The notes beneath the pieces were generated by a model. That model was not told where the DNA came from. It searched no databases and saw only the letters and a list, made by a program, of their open reading frames with translations. Made by a program: the position numbers and the translations under genes. A DNA stretch of 64,000 bases, from assembly GCA_030847615.1 (NCBI GenBank), contig JAUMIR010000005.1:80510492-80574491 (forward strand), in the 5' to 3' direction. Positions 1 to 11,056 of the stretch are shown here, one piece after another (within the stretch, counting starts at the first letter, position 1; the number at the start of each line of letters is the position of its first letter). This DNA is from Gambelia wislizenii (lineage: Eukaryota > Chordata > Lepidosauria > Squamata > Crotaphytidae).

Positions 1-950
1 AAGGCACTGACAGTTGGGTTGAAGGCTCTTTCACATCCATTCATTGACCAGACTCAGACATGTTTTCTAGCCTGACCCATACACTGAAGACATGTTCTCA
101 TTATAAGTTGCCTGTGGTATAGTACACAGTGTTGCATTTGACTGCCCGCATGTTTCTTCTCTTGCATACTAATAGGCTTTTGAACATAAGAAATCAACAT
201 AAAACCCCTTTATTGATTCTGGGATGAGTTCATTATACTTTTGCCCTATTAACAATCCCACAGGAGACAATTAGTGCTGTTATAGCACTGCATGACAGGC
301 TAATAAAGCTTACTCAAGACCTAAGATGCTGTAAATGGTGCTTTTAATTTTCCTCAGATATTTAGTAGTTTGTGCCCATTCTTCTCTTTCTTTTCTTAAA
401 TTTCAGAGGATGCCATGTTGTGGGTCTGGTTATATAGAGGATTCAAATTTGCAGAAGCAGCAGACATATGAAACACTAGATCACTAACAACCATACACAG
501 TTATTAGTATGGACAATTTAAAAGGTCATCGTAGCTGCTGCTAAAGTTTGATTTTAAAATGAATTATAAATTCCTCCCTTAGTATACTTAGCCTTTCTTC
601 AGAAGGACAGTAGTGATTTGAAATCATTATTATCTCATGATTGCAAAGATGTTCCTTTCTCTGGTACTCTACTGTGCAGAAAATATGCATTTGTCATCAG
701 CCAAAGATTTGTCTTTTACAAAATTCCTCAATATCCTTTGCAGTAAGTTGGAATCTGTAGATCTGTGTATAGTTGTGAGGCACATAGCAGTGGCATTACA
801 CCAGTGGCTGGCAACTATTTTAACTTTTTTTTTTTAATAGAATATATGTGTTGTTTTTAACTTTTGTATAATATGCTTTTAGTAGTACTTTGCTTTAATT
901 TGTTGTAAGATGCTTTGGGTTCCAAGCAAATAGAAAGGCAGATTCTAAAT
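1..950. other. unassigned AT-rich DNA
   Basis: I recognise no gene or repeat here. The only open frames are short and have no family resemblance. A short (AAAT)n tract follows at about 951-977. Confidence 0.5.
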
Positions 951-998
951 AAATTAAACAAATAAATAAATAAATAGCAACTAGATTTGACATAGGGT

Positions 999-1211
999 AC
1001 AGCCACACTACACAAATAATCAAGATTGAAACTGAGTTATTTGCCATGGCTCCTTCCTATGGAATCCCAGGATTTGTAGTTTGCTGAGACACCAGCACTC
1101 TTTCTCAGGGAAGGCTAAAAACCTTGTAAAACTACAAATCTAGCATTCCATAGTTAGAAGCCATGGCAAATAATCCATTTTCAAACTGGATTATTTGCAT
1201 AGAGTGGATAA
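999..1211. mobile_element. palindromic MITE (hAT-like guess)
   Basis: About 213 bp whose ends are inverted copies of one another. The left part (ACTACACAAATAATC, then ATTTGCCATGGC) matches the reverse complement of the right part (GCCATGGCAAAT, then GATTATTTGCATAG) over roughly 45 bp with a few mismatches. The centre carries the phrase GGATTTGTAGTTTG, which also occurs in the element at 28791-28997, so the two are probably one family. There is no coding capacity. Superfamily assignment is a guess because no clear target duplication is visible. Confidence 0.7.
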
Positions 1212-2140
1212 GGACTAAGAGGCACGTTAAGAAAAGCAGCGAGGTAAGACCAAGAACAAAACTTGAAAAAGTTACATTTTGGGGAAATAATTGTCAATGC
1301 TGGCTGGGTGTTGCAATACAAAAATGGAACTTTTCCAGATTCTACTCAAGTGTTACTCCTGTTCTTCCATACTTGGGCCATTGTGAGAGCTCATGAGAAT
1401 GGAAACATGTATTGTGCTGTCCCTGGACATGGTGCTTGAAATAAAATTCCCATGTCCAATTATTCACCCTACTCCACCTCCACTCAATGTAATACCAGGA
1501 GACTGAAGATCATGACAAGGACTGTTTCTGCTGGTTGTCAGTTTTGCCATCATCCAGCCTACCTGAGTCCATCTGGTGTCCCATCTGCACTTCTCTCTAG
1601 AAGGAAGAAACCTGGATTGTGTCAACTGCCAAGTATCCAGTAACTCTGCACATTATCAGAAGAGATGCTTCTGTGGGTTGACATCTTTACCACCGGGCAG
1701 TCCCCAAGACAATTGGCAGCTCCATCTGGTCCCTTCCTCTGGGAAATAGCCTGGGACCTGGACTATGTCATCATCTACAAGGGACCAGAAGACGTTGCCA
1801 TAAACACCACAGATCCCTTATGGTGGTTTTTAATTATAAGCTGTTGTCAAGGCTAACTTTGGCTGAAAAGTAGAGTATAATACATGCAAGCAATATAGAT
1901 TTTTTTTAACTCTAGGAAAGGCAGCCAAATATGTTTGAAGTCTCCACCCCATTCTGTTGCAGTAACAGCACCCAGCTCAAATGATGCTACACTAACTATA
2001 TACCAAAAGGGGGATAGGGGGACAGAATTTACCCACAGGTGCCATTTTCAAAAGCATAACATAAATATAAAAGCCCTCCTCATATATTACAGCACATTTT
2101 AATGTAAATAAATAGCAATGGTGAGCCATGGCAGGTTCTG
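1212..2140. other. unassigned DNA
   Basis: No repeat family or exon is recognised. Short open frames at 1163-1396, 1452-1643 and 1665-1856 have no family features and are taken as chance. Confidence 0.45.
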
Positions 2141-3232
2141 CTTCCTGTTGTCTGTGTGCACATTGAGGCACCTGTTACATAACTCAGATGCTGGTCCTGG
2201 CAAACCCAGAAAGACCCCTGACAGGGAAGACATGGAGTCAGTGTTGTCTTGGCACAGACACAGGTCAAATCCAAACCATCCTCCTGAGCCCAGATTCCTA
2301 CTACATTGGGAAAGTCTCTGGAAGTTGAGGTGCAGTCTCTTCATTCAGTGCAATGCAAGCATAAAAAGAAGAAGGGGGCTAAAGATAAGGATTGACACCA
2401 TTCTGAAGATTCTTCTCAGGTTCAATCAAAGCCATCCTCCTGTCTGCTGCAACAGCAGAACTCAAGCAGCCACTGGGCAACCAAAACTCTTGGTACTGAT
2501 ATATGTGGTTTCCACGCCCCCTTCTGAATGTGTAGAGATTGTCTCTACAGCTCCAGCCCCAGAGTGGATGCCGCTTACCTCAATCTATGCCACTCATGAC
2601 ACTTTTGGATGGTCAGATTCTAAAGTTGTCTTCATAGCATCCAGTTCTGTCAATGCCACCTAGTCAGTTGTGAAGGGACCTTCCATCTTCCCCTAAGGGC
2701 AAGCCTCTTCCACCCATTACCTCACCTGGATGACTGTCTTCACAGCATCAGCTCTAAGGTCTTGGTCCAGATTGAGCTCTTCCAGTATGTTGTCACACAG
2801 GTCTCAGTCTTGGCTGCAATGTACTCATCAGTCTCAGCATGTGCACCTTCCCATTGGTATGGCAGTTGAAGTGAGGAGCACTGCCTGAAATGGTGTCAGT
2901 ACCTGATGCTCTGGTTTTGACTCAGCAGGTGTCTCCTCAAGTGGATACTCAAGATCACTCCATGCCTCATGTGGGATCTGGAGCTCCATTTCATCCATGG
3001 TCTCCATCTCCAGGCCTGTCTCAAATTTCTTCATCATCAGTTCTGCAGATTCACCATTTACCATCTCATCTGGTTCATCCTACTGTTTCCTCCAGTTCAT
3101 CCTCTTCCAGTTTTGATTCTGTGTCAGTATCTACTGACTTACCAGCTCACCAGTTTCCACTCACTGGTGGGAGAGTGTGATCCCACCTCCCCAGTGATGA
3201 TATTAGGTCATTTGTCAACCAAATGATGAAGA

Positions 3233-3831
3233 TTGCAAAGGTGCTTGACCTGCAGGTTAAACAACCTGACACACAGATTACTGACTTGGTCTTCCAATGA
3301 GTCCAGACTCAAATTCCCACTGTGGCCTCCATACGCCTGCTGCCTTCCCTCTTACAGACGGTGCAAAAGTCATTGGCTACATCATCATCAATCCCATCAA
3401 TGTCAAAGAAAAGTGAGGCTTTGTACAATGTTGTAGAGGCAGGGACAGACTGGCTTGTTCAGCACCCCAAGCCTAATTCAATAATAGTTGATGTAGCCCA
3501 GTATAGAGCTTCTCAGAAACTCCATTTGACCCCCACAGATAAGGCAGGTAAAAAGTTGGATACTATGGGGTGCAGGTTTTACTCTTCAACTGCCCTGATG
3601 TTCAGGTTTGCAAATTATGGCGCTTGTATGGAAGCATATCAACAACTCCTCTGGGAGAAAATTACCCCATATCACAACAAGTTCCCTGAGGAAATCTGCA
3701 AGGTTACCACAGGGCTTCAAGCGGAGGCACACAAGTTAACTGCACAGCAAAATATCACTTCTCACCATGCTACTAACTGCAAAAGGAAAGCTCTTGCAAG
3801 TGCCATGATGCTTCAGCAATATGAATGGTAA
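3233..3831 (+). pseudogene. DIRS-like gag-like protein remnant
   Basis: An open stretch of about 170 codons from 3322 ends at a stop near 3831. It contains the segment TDKAGKKLDTMG followed by YSSTALMFRFANYGACM and YQQLLWEK, which resembles the conserved block of DIRS gag-like proteins (D-K-x-GKK-L-D ... Y-S-S-A ... R-I-A-N-Y-x-A-x-M). The protein would coat or assemble the element RNA. The open frame ends just before the putative LTR insertion, and further gag-like sequence resumes after it near 4400. No start codon can be assigned to the original protein. Confidence 0.7.
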
Positions 3832-3890
3832 TGTCATCAGGCCTCTCCAACCAGACAAGGTCTATGATAGAAAGACCTGTCACAGGAATG

Positions 3891-4297
3891 TGCAGAGCGC
3901 AGTCACTCCCTGTTCATCCCAACAGGAGATATGCAACGAAAACGTGTGCTTTGTGAGCAAACAAATACTCCTTTGGTGCAAAAGTAAGTCCATGCCAAAA
4001 TTCTTTTAGGCTTTTATTAATAACAATTAAATAAAAGGAAAAACAATAACAGAAAACATTTAACCATGTTTTCTAGGTTCTCTCTAAGCAAGAGAGGTAC
4101 ACACAAACTTGAAGCTCTCTTCCATCTCAGGAAAAAAAACCAATATAACCCCTCCCAGTTATATAGTCCCTAACACTCAGTCCTTGGGAGAAACGAAAGT
4201 AGTCTCAAGTTTCCATTTCTCATATACAATCCCCAAAGAACAGAATAACAAAACAGACAGATTTATGAACCTTTGATAACCAAATTGGCGCCTTACA
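3891..4297 (-). mobile_element. putative antisense solo LTR nested in DIRS-like element
   Basis: This segment breaks the gag-like region. Read on the minus strand it begins TGTAAGGCGCC, has a TATA-like ACTATATAAC (about 4158-4168) and a polyadenylation signal AATAAA (complement of 4013-4018), the usual order of an LTR promoter and poly(A) site. A direct repeat AATGT flanks it (3887-3891 and 4297-4301). It carries no coding sequence. Exact ends are ambiguous because the TG...CA convention leaves only part of that direct repeat as a target duplication. Confidence 0.45.
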
Positions 4298-4605
4298 ATG
4301 TCTGGTGAAAAAATTACTCAGGGAGGGGGAGACAGACTCCTGATCACAAAAACTATTTTCCCTGACAAGACCTGCCCTTTGACAAGAGGAGTTTGTTTAA
4401 TGTGGGCACAGACAATAGGCTGGAGCACACTCACAGAATGCTCTCTACTGCCAAAATTTGGCTTCCATCCTTTCCAGCAGTCATCTACTACGTCCAGGTT
4501 CTGCTGGTTCAATTATGGATCATCATCAAGGCACCAGTATAGCCCAAGAAGTGGCTGCTAACAAAGCCCTGCTGTCCTGCCTACCTCCTTGTCTACCAAG
4601 AAGGG

Positions 4606-4875
4606 TTCTATTTTTTTTATTTAGTTATTTATACCCTGCTCTTCAGCCACAAGGCTATCAGAGCGGCTTACAAATTGTTTTTAAGCAATAGCAGTTTACA
4701 CATCTACACTGCATTAAGCAGTTTCCAATGTGTGTTAGCTAATTGCCCCCACAAGCCGGGTACTCATTTTACTGACCTATGAAAGGACGGACGGCTGAGA
4801 GAACCTTGGAGCCCTCTGGAATCGAACTTGCAATGTGGTGACTTGCAGTACTGGCATTTAACCACTGCGCCACCA
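4606..4875 (-). mobile_element. tRNA-derived SINE (CAGTGGTTAAATGC family)
   Basis: On the minus strand the head reads TGGCGCAGTGGTTAAATGCC (A-box region), then GCAAGTTCGATTCC (B-box), a body containing GGGGGCAATTAGCTAACA, and a tail ending GGGTATAAATAACTAAAT. This is a pol III-transcribed, non-coding retroposon mobilised by a LINE. The second copy at 19596-19867 is collinear over its whole length. It is inserted in the DIRS-like element between gag and RT, so it is younger than that element. Confidence 0.88.
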
Positions 4876-4876
4876 C

Positions 4877-5334
4877 ATGCTTCACTGTACAAGCCTCAAC
4901 ACCTTGAAAAGCAGCAAGACTCCTCCAAGCATTGCCTTTGACTTCTTGGAGAATGATGACCTTGTCACCAGTCCACCACCATCTCATCTTCCACCAATCC
5001 GCAACAGGCTCCAGAGATTCCATCAAGCCTGGGTCTCTATCACCTTGGATTCATGGGCCTTGACATCACGAGGTGGGGGTACATGATATAATTCTGGAAG
5101 ATGCCCCCCTTTGGCCTTTGCACTGCTCCTCATGCATTCACTAAATGCATGGCTGTGGTGGCTGCTTGGCTTCATCATCAAGGCATAATTCTCTTTCTAT
5201 ACATAGACAACTGGTTGCTTATAGTGCACAAGTGTGAACAGTTCCTCTTGGACATTCGTTTTACACTGTGTCTTCTCAACAACTTGAGAAGTGTATTAGC
5301 TATATCTATATGTATCATTGACAAACAGTCATAA
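4877..5334 (+). pseudogene. DIRS-like reverse transcriptase remnant, internally deleted
   Basis: The first part translates to NRLQRFHQAWVSITLDSWAL, the segment of DIRS RTs that precedes the catalytic core. It is followed almost at once by PPFGLCTAPHAFTKCM and then FLYIDNWLL. The stretch that should lie between them in an intact RT is absent, so there is an internal deletion. The polymerase YxDD box reads YIDN (ORF 5101-5334, residues 34-37), so a catalytic aspartate is replaced by asparagine. Confidence 0.82.
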
Positions 5335-5410
5335 CTTTGTATTTGTGGTTGTACAATGTACTGTTTAACAGCTATTAGTTATTTACAAACGTGAATAAAA
5401 AAACATTGTT
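5335..5410 (+). other. AT-rich insert, possible LINE 3' tail
   Basis: Between the RT and RNase H remnants lies an AT-rich segment ending AATAAAAAAACATTGTTAAA. It resembles the 3' end of an L1-type LINE but is too short to classify. Confidence 0.25.
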
Positions 5411-5800
5411 AAAAAAGAACAAGGAATTCAAGGTCTTCTGCTGAAGAGCCCACTGACGGGGGGGCTCCCTTGGCAATGAATTCTTGTTTGACTGGGGAGA
5501 GTCCATTGTATATGCTTTTCCACCATTCCCTCTAATCACCAGGGTGAATGCAGAGATTTGTCAGGACAAAGCCAGGAACATCCTAGTCACTCCTTGGTAG
5601 CACAGGCAGTTGTGGTTTGACTCTGTGCTGCATCTGTCCCAAGGGCAGTACCAACAATTTCCATTACATACAAACCTCGCTGCCCACGAAGGGAAGGTGA
5701 GGTATCCAGATCTACAGACCATCAAATCCATAGCCTGGAAGGTTTTACTGTGACTTCTCTGTCTGCTTCTGCTAAACCTATCATTGACACAGTTCATAGA
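5411..5800 (+). pseudogene. DIRS-like RNase H region remnant
   Basis: Translated with stops and frame changes, this stretch gives phrases such as LLHLSQGQ-like and LPLHTDL-like words followed by GRLRHP-like and IAWKV-like words. These match the RNase H to recombinase linker of vertebrate DIRS-like elements. The open frames on the opposite strand here are shadows. Its role would be degrading the RNA strand during replication. It is decayed and not functional. Confidence 0.6.
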
Positions 5801-6760
5801 CCTTCCACTCCTATGCCTGCAAGTGGGCTAAATTCCTTGAATTCCCCCAACCGAACAGAATCTCCCCAGGGGAGGCATGAATTCATGTTATGGATGTCTT
5901 AGTCTACTTGTTGGACAAGGGCCTGTCCCTCTCCTCCATTAGGTGTTATCCATCAGCTGTTTCCTAGCACTTCCAATGTCTTGGCAAGTCATAATGCTTC
6001 CTGTACCCACTGGTCAATACATTCTTAAAAGCTTATAAAAATCTACACCCTCCTGTGGTTGGACTCACTGCCCAGTGGAGCCTGGAACTAGCTCTTTCTC
6101 AACTGTCTAAGAGACCATTTGAGCTCATGGTTGCATGTGACCTAAGGCTACACACCTGGAAACAGCTGTTCTTGTAGCAATCACCTTGGCCAAGAGGGTA
6201 GGTGAGCTCTGTACTTTAGAAGTAGATAAATCTAACTTCTGCTTCCTTAAGGACAAGGTGGTCCTTAAACCAGCCATTTCTTTTCTCCCGAAAGTAGGAT
6301 CGACCTTTCATCTGCGCCAAGACGTTGTCTTCCTACATTCCAGCAGAATCCTACATCTGATCAAGAATTCTCTCCACTGTCTAGACATGCATTGATCACT
6401 GACCTTTTATTTTGATCATATGGCTTCCTATCGGTGGTCCCAGAGGCTTGTCCTTTGCTATTCATCCAACAAGAAAGGACTTCCTGTTTTGAAGCAGTGT
6501 CTTTCTAAATTAGTTTCAGTGACCATCCACCCGGCCTACGAACTTGCAGGCAAGCAGCCTCCTGTCCAAGTGAGGAGCCACTTGACCAGAGTGATGACAG
6601 TGTTGGGGACCTTTTTGAGAGTGGTCCCACTTCATGACATTTGTAAAGCTGCCACTTGGTCTCAGCATCTGACTTTTATCTCTCCCTATAGACTGGACAT
6701 GAGATCTCAGGTGGAAGTTGCATTTGGGAGGGCTGTGCTCTTCTCCTGTGTGGCTTGATA
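5801..6760 (+). pseudogene. DIRS-like tyrosine recombinase remnant
   Basis: The region holds ITLAKRVGEL followed by FLKDKVVLKPAISFLPKV (about 6175-6300) and, after a frame break, the C-terminal catalytic part in 6420-6758. That ORF shows the HxxR box as HLTR (residues 54-57), the segment AATWSQHLTF and the nucleophile tyrosine in SPYRLD (residue 90), then AFGRAVL. Such recombinases integrate the circular DNA form without a target duplication. Frame shifts and stops upstream make the gene inactive, although the C-terminal open frame is intact over 112 codons. Confidence 0.83.
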
Positions 6761-6800
6761 CTTCCTCCTCCTATGTTTAGTAGCTTGCTAGTTTCCCATT

Positions 6801-6868
6801 TGTGTGAGTCACAGAGACAGTGATGAAGAAGAACAGAACCTGTAACTGGTCATCTGTGAACTCACACA
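6801..6868. repeat. short inverted repeat near right end of DIRS-like element
   Basis: TGTGTGAGTCACAGAG at 6801-6816 is matched by CTGTGAACTCACACA at 6854-6868 in inverted orientation with one mismatch. DIRS elements carry inverted terminal repeats, so this may be part of that end structure. No counterpart was found at the left end. Confidence 0.4.
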
Positions 6869-7060
6869 ACCCCACCCATCTTCCCTTTGTTGTGTCCTCC
6901 CCTTACATCCTTGGCTGCTGCTTTGGTGTCCAGGGAGCTGAGGGTTTAGGTAGGAAGCACACTGGCTAGGTATGCAGGAAGTGGGTGGGGCCACTGCCAA
7001 AATACATATAGTATAGCTCTAGAAGATTCCAAAAGATGCACAGCACAGGTGCAGGTCAAA

Positions 7061-7790
7061 GATGACCACTTAAAGAACTAAAGTTACAGGTGAACAACCT
7101 GTTCTTATCCATGGGTGTAGGGGAAAAGGCTTGTAAATCTTTGCTGGTATTCAGCATTGCAGTTACAGATTATAACACAGAGTTATGGATCCATAACTGG
7201 TCTGTATTCAGTAATATTATGTAGTCTTACTGGAAACTTATGTAAATGCTACCCCAATCCCCCTTAAGAGCCAGACACTGGATTGGATAAACAAGGTCCA
7301 TTCAGCTTCCAATCAAAGGAAGACAATGTTCCCCCCACATCTCCTGCCAGAGAGCAAGTCTGCAACAAGGACTCATAACAGAGTAGGTTCTTCTGATTGT
7401 CATATGCTCTCTTACTGGCAAAAGGACAATGGAAATGCCATCCTCCTTAACAGGATTTATTGGAAGCTGGATTTATAGGAAGCTGAAAGGACCTCCTTCA
7501 CCTCAACAAGCAGCTGGCTCTTAAGGTGGGTTGTGGGGTGGTGTCAGGCCCAAAGATATTACTTAGTTATGGAGATGGAACTAAGTATCTGACCTAGGAT
7601 TGCAGAGCTTGTCTATGCATTTCTCCCTCCTGTGAATGGCAATTGCTTTAAAAATGGCATACCTGAGTCTTCCGTTTGGTGGTGGATACCCCCAAAGATC
7701 TGGCCTTGACCCTGGACCTGGCACCCAAAAATGTCTTCAGGATCTCCAAATGTATCCAAATGACATCCAAGCTGCCCATGCATTTGTACA
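7061..7790. other. unassigned DNA
   Basis: No gene or repeat family is recognised between the DIRS-like element and the next SINE. Confidence 0.4.
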
Positions 7791-7791
7791 C

Positions 7792-8033
7792 GATGCTATT
7801 GTTGTTGTGTGCCTTCAAGTCGTTTCTGACTTACGACGACCATAAGGTGACACTATCACAGTTTTTTTTATTAATTATTTTTCTTAAAAGTCACTGGTTT
7901 TGTTTTTGGTTTGAGGGTGAGAGTGTTTGACTTGCCCAAGGTCACCCAGAGGGTTTCCATGGCTGAATGGAGAATCGAACCCTGGTCTCCAGAGTCATAG
8001 TCCAACACTCAAACCACTACACCACACTGTCTC
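7792..8033 (-). mobile_element. Sauria-type SINE
   Basis: On the minus strand it has a tRNA-like head with GTGGTGTAGTGGTTTGAGTG (A-box region) and GGGTTCGATTCTC (B-box), a CORE/MIR-like middle GTGACCTTGGGCAAGTC, and a BovB-like 3' tail ending in GTTGTT complement. An 8-bp target duplication TTGTACAC lies at 7784-7791 and 8034-8041. The tRNA-like boxes belong to the SINE and do not mark a tRNA gene. Confidence 0.9.
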
Positions 8034-8398
8034 TTGTACACAACAGACTTGTACAAAAGCCTTACTATTCTTCTTCCATCTTGTCTAATCAATTAATAGG
8101 AGCTGTTTAAGATAATTTTTATTTGAACTTTGTTTGTGATACAGCTACTGCAAGCCACTGTCAGAACACATAAATGCATTCTCAGAAGAATTCATTATTG
8201 ACATGAAGCAGAAGCTGACATTTGCCTGCAGGAGGTTTCTTGTGAATTTTTGCAGTATTACTGATAAAAAAATAAAACTAGTACCGAGAAAGAAGAATTA
8301 GATGTTAAGCCAAATTTAGTGGTGGCTGTGGTCGGAGTGATAAATCTGGATCCTGTTCCTTCTCCAGGAATGTTATGTGTGATTGTCTACAGCCACCA

Positions 8399-8552
8399 CC
8401 CATTCTATCTGCACAACAAGTCTGTGGGTTTTTAAAAGATTCAGATAAAGTGACAGGTCCAAGGTCACCTACTGAGCTTAATAGCCAAATTGGGATTATG
8501 TGCCTAGATGTCCCCAGTCTTGGTCTGGTACTCTAGCCACTACACCATACTG
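8399..8552 (-). mobile_element. MIR/CORE-like SINE fragment
   Basis: The + strand shows GTCCAAGGTCACCTACTGAG in the middle and CTCTAGCCACTACACCATAC at the end, the complement of a CORE block and tRNA-like head. It is more diverged than the 7.8-kb SINE, so it is older. Confidence 0.65.
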
Positions 8553-9361
8553 AAAACGGTCTCTAACAAAAACACTTTTCTTATAACAAAACTATCCTGG
8601 TGGTTATTAAGCAGTTCGGCTGGCATGTCATGTATGGCTTCAAGGACTGTGCTGCTACTGGCAGGTTTTATTGAATGTTATCTGAACTGTGTGTTTATGT
8701 TACAGCTACTGCATAATCATTTATTAAGGTTTTAATTTTAATGGCAAGTTCATCACATTGAAATGTGTGAAAGCTCCAGTGGGAGCTTCACTAATCTTAT
8801 CAAAGCTCCCTCCCTTAAGTTCAAAATACTAATGCAGCCTAAGCTAGACCCTCCACATTTGCTTCAAATTGACTTGAGGCAATTTTGACAACTCTCACAA
8901 ATGCAGTTATGTTATCAAGATTTCCATTCTTTCACATAAAGCATTCATTCCTATTAAATTAATCACTAAGAAAATGAAGGGAAAGACAATCTCATGCATT
9001 TGCTCCTCATCTTCTTGCATTATTTTTTTTCCTATTCAAAATAAAAGAATCAGCATTAGAATTCTTCTCGTGTTGGATAGATTCAGGGCAATTTAATTTC
9101 AGTTATACTGTATATCTTCTCATGAAACACTGAGGATCAGCTGCTTCTTCATTTCAAACCTAGCATAACATACAGAATGAGGATCCTAGCAACTAGAATG
9201 CCTCAACAGCTCCTATTTGAAGCATATGTTCATTGTTTTCAAGATGCTATCCATTGACTCAGACCAAAATAAAGGTGGAAAGAATGTATGACTGCAACAT
9301 GCTTTAATACTTCTGCCATTTAAAGGATTTTTAAACACCAAAACTGGGGTTTAAGGTGACG
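8553..9361. other. unassigned DNA
   Basis: AT-rich sequence without a recognised gene or repeat. Confidence 0.4.
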
Positions 9362-9424
9362 TCGTCATCATCATCATCATCATCATCATATCTCCTCCTC
9401 CTCCTCCTCTTCTTCTTCTTCTTG
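9362..9424. repeat. compound trinucleotide microsatellite
   Basis: Consecutive runs of (CAT)n, (CTC)n and (CTT)n. Confidence 0.95.
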
Positions 9425-9719
9425 AAACACAGAAACCACCATCATTCTATATGGTATTTTAATGCACTCTATGGGAAGGGAAAAAATAAGAGAGTATATT
9501 GATGAATAACAATTGAATTAGATTTATACCAATACTAAACTTGCATTTACTGCTGTGGTTAACAAACAGGACATAAAAATATACATCAAGAGTAAAACAT
9601 TTCGGCTTCTGTCTTCTTCACTTGCCAAAAATGAAACTGGGATGTAGCATAGGTGGCAGTTTAGAACATTACGTTTCTTAGTGGATGATTGCATTACCTT
9701 CTAGGTTAAAGCCATGCTG

Positions 9720-9990
9720 TGTTAAGAGTTTTTAATCTATAAATAAAATAAATCTTCCTTTTGTCCGAAATGTCTGAAGGAGATGACACCTCAGTGCCAA
9801 ACAGGGACAAATCAGAGAGGCTGTGATATTGCAAGTTGAAACATCTACCACTGGTTGCTCTAGCTTCCTGGTTAGAATAGCAGACCTATGGTTCCTGAAG
9901 CATGTACTCAGGTCTGTGATTGTTTTGCCCACATACTGCACATGACATCCTGTGTGCCACCACCAAGGAAAGGGATATGTGAATGTTCAG
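9720..9990 (-). pseudogene. Penelope-like GIY-YIG endonuclease remnant
   Basis: The minus-strand ORF at 9732-9941 reads QYVGKTITDLSTCFRNHRSA, the YIG half of a GIY-YIG nuclease followed by the conserved arginine region. Just upstream in another register the codons give CHVQYVGKT. After about residue 40 a frame shift leaves the true continuation (DHFN.., YRLKTLN.. type words) in a neighbouring frame. The domain nicks target DNA for insertion. It is not intact here. Confidence 0.75.
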
Positions 9991-10059
9991 TCGTGTTACT
10001 AGATGTAAACTTAATTGTAGGATGGATAGTGTTGATGTATAATATAAACTTTTCTAAGC

Positions 10060-10650
10060 ATTTCTGTCCCTTAGTCCAGATCACAAGACGTCATCAATGT
10101 ATTGCCACCATATGAGAGGGAGGTCACTTACCTCATTAAGGATGTTATTTCTAATTTGCCCATGAACAGATTTGCATAAGGAGGAGCCAGGTGAGTATCT
10201 ATAGCTGTACTCTTTAGTTGTAAGTAGTGATCTTCACTGAATATGAAATTATTGCAAGTGAGGACAGGCCTTATTAAAGTGGTAATAGCTTCTGTTGGAA
10301 GATCATTGGACGTCCTAGTATTAAGGATTTCATATATACTTTTAATCCCTTCAGTATGTGATAATTCATGTAAAGGGATATAACATCCAGTATAATCAGT
10401 ATGGTATCTTAAGCAAATTCATACTGTTGATTTAAAGACTCAGTTCTGAGTAAAAAAAAAAGTCATTAGTGTGTTTGATATATGATGGGAGGGCTTTTAA
10501 TAAGTTCTGTAAATTTAGTCAATATATATAGAGAGAGATCTTCTGAGACAATGGGACATACTGGATAGTTGGTTTTGTTGATTTTTTGTAGCATATAAAA
10601 TGTTCAGCATGGGGATTTGGATTTATAAGTCTCTTTTTAAAGCATTTTCT
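10060..10650 (-). pseudogene. Penelope-like reverse transcriptase remnant
   Basis: The complement of about 10077-10115 translates to WWQYIDDVL, the RT catalytic YIDD box. The complement of about 10130-10215 gives TAIDTHLAPPYANLFMGKLE, the conserved block that precedes it in Penelope-like RTs. Upstream (10216-10650) the similarity continues with stops and frame changes. The + strand open frames in this interval are shadows. Confidence 0.78.
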
Positions 10651-11056
10651 TGTTAGTATGGTTTTGTATGGTTTCAATTATATGTCTGTTAAGTTCCATG
10701 GTGATGTCTTTGTCCAAACATTTGTATGTTTTTTCATCTTTCAGTTATCTTTGGCCTTCTGTTATGTCTGTAGTCTGTAATGTTAAATATAACAGCAGCT
10801 TCCCCTTTCTCAGCAGGCTTTCTGCCAATAACTGTTTGGGTCTAAAGATTCCTTAGGACCATTCTTTTTGCTTTAGAAGGGTTGTCATAACTAGGTCTTG
10901 GTCTGTAATTGTTAATAATTCTGTTAACTGATAAAAAGGGGTTTCCAAAACTGGATATCTATTGCTGTTAGGTGTTCAAGTGTTAGGTGGCTGAAACTTC
11001 TGTGGAGGATCTCTTTTGTAGATGTCTATATGATTTTTGGAGTCATCATGGACATA

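Larger units (their letters stand above)
2150..7060 (+). mobile_element. decayed DIRS-like tyrosine-recombinase retrotransposon
   Basis: The order of remnants is gag-like (about 3233-3831), a Q/S-rich gag tail (about 4400-4600), reverse transcriptase (4877-5334), RNase H region (about 5411-5800) and tyrosine recombinase (about 5801-6760), all on the + strand. That order and the motifs PPFGLCTAP, YIDNW, HLTR and SPYRLD are diagnostic of the DIRS order, which uses a tyrosine recombinase instead of an integrase. The copy is dead: frames shift between ORFs, part of the RT is missing, and a putative LTR (3891-4297) and a tRNA SINE (4606-4875) are nested inside. The left boundary is uncertain; 2150-3230 is assigned as the gag N-terminal or 5' region mainly by position and its P/S-rich translation. 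A short inverted repeat at 6801-6868 may belong to the right end. Confidence 0.85.
9560..11040 (-). mobile_element. Penelope-like retroelement remnant
   Basis: Read on the minus strand, an RT remnant (about 10060-10650) is followed by a GIY-YIG endonuclease remnant (9720-9990). This domain order defines Penelope-like elements. The 3' flank includes AGAAGCCGAAATGTTTTAC (about 9593-9612), typical of the element's non-coding part. Many stops interrupt the frame, so it is inactive. A pogo-type MITE begins 17 bp beyond the assigned left edge. Element limits are approximate. Confidence 0.8.

Noticed and set aside
2834..3064. Minus-strand open frame rich in E and M
   Set aside because: It lies antisense to the DIRS gag-like region and overlaps + strand frames; a shadow with no domain.
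7792..8033. A-box and B-box promoter words suggesting a tRNA gene
   Set aside because: They are followed by a CORE-like block and BovB-like tail and flanked by a target duplication, so it is a SINE. The same applies to the other SINE copies.
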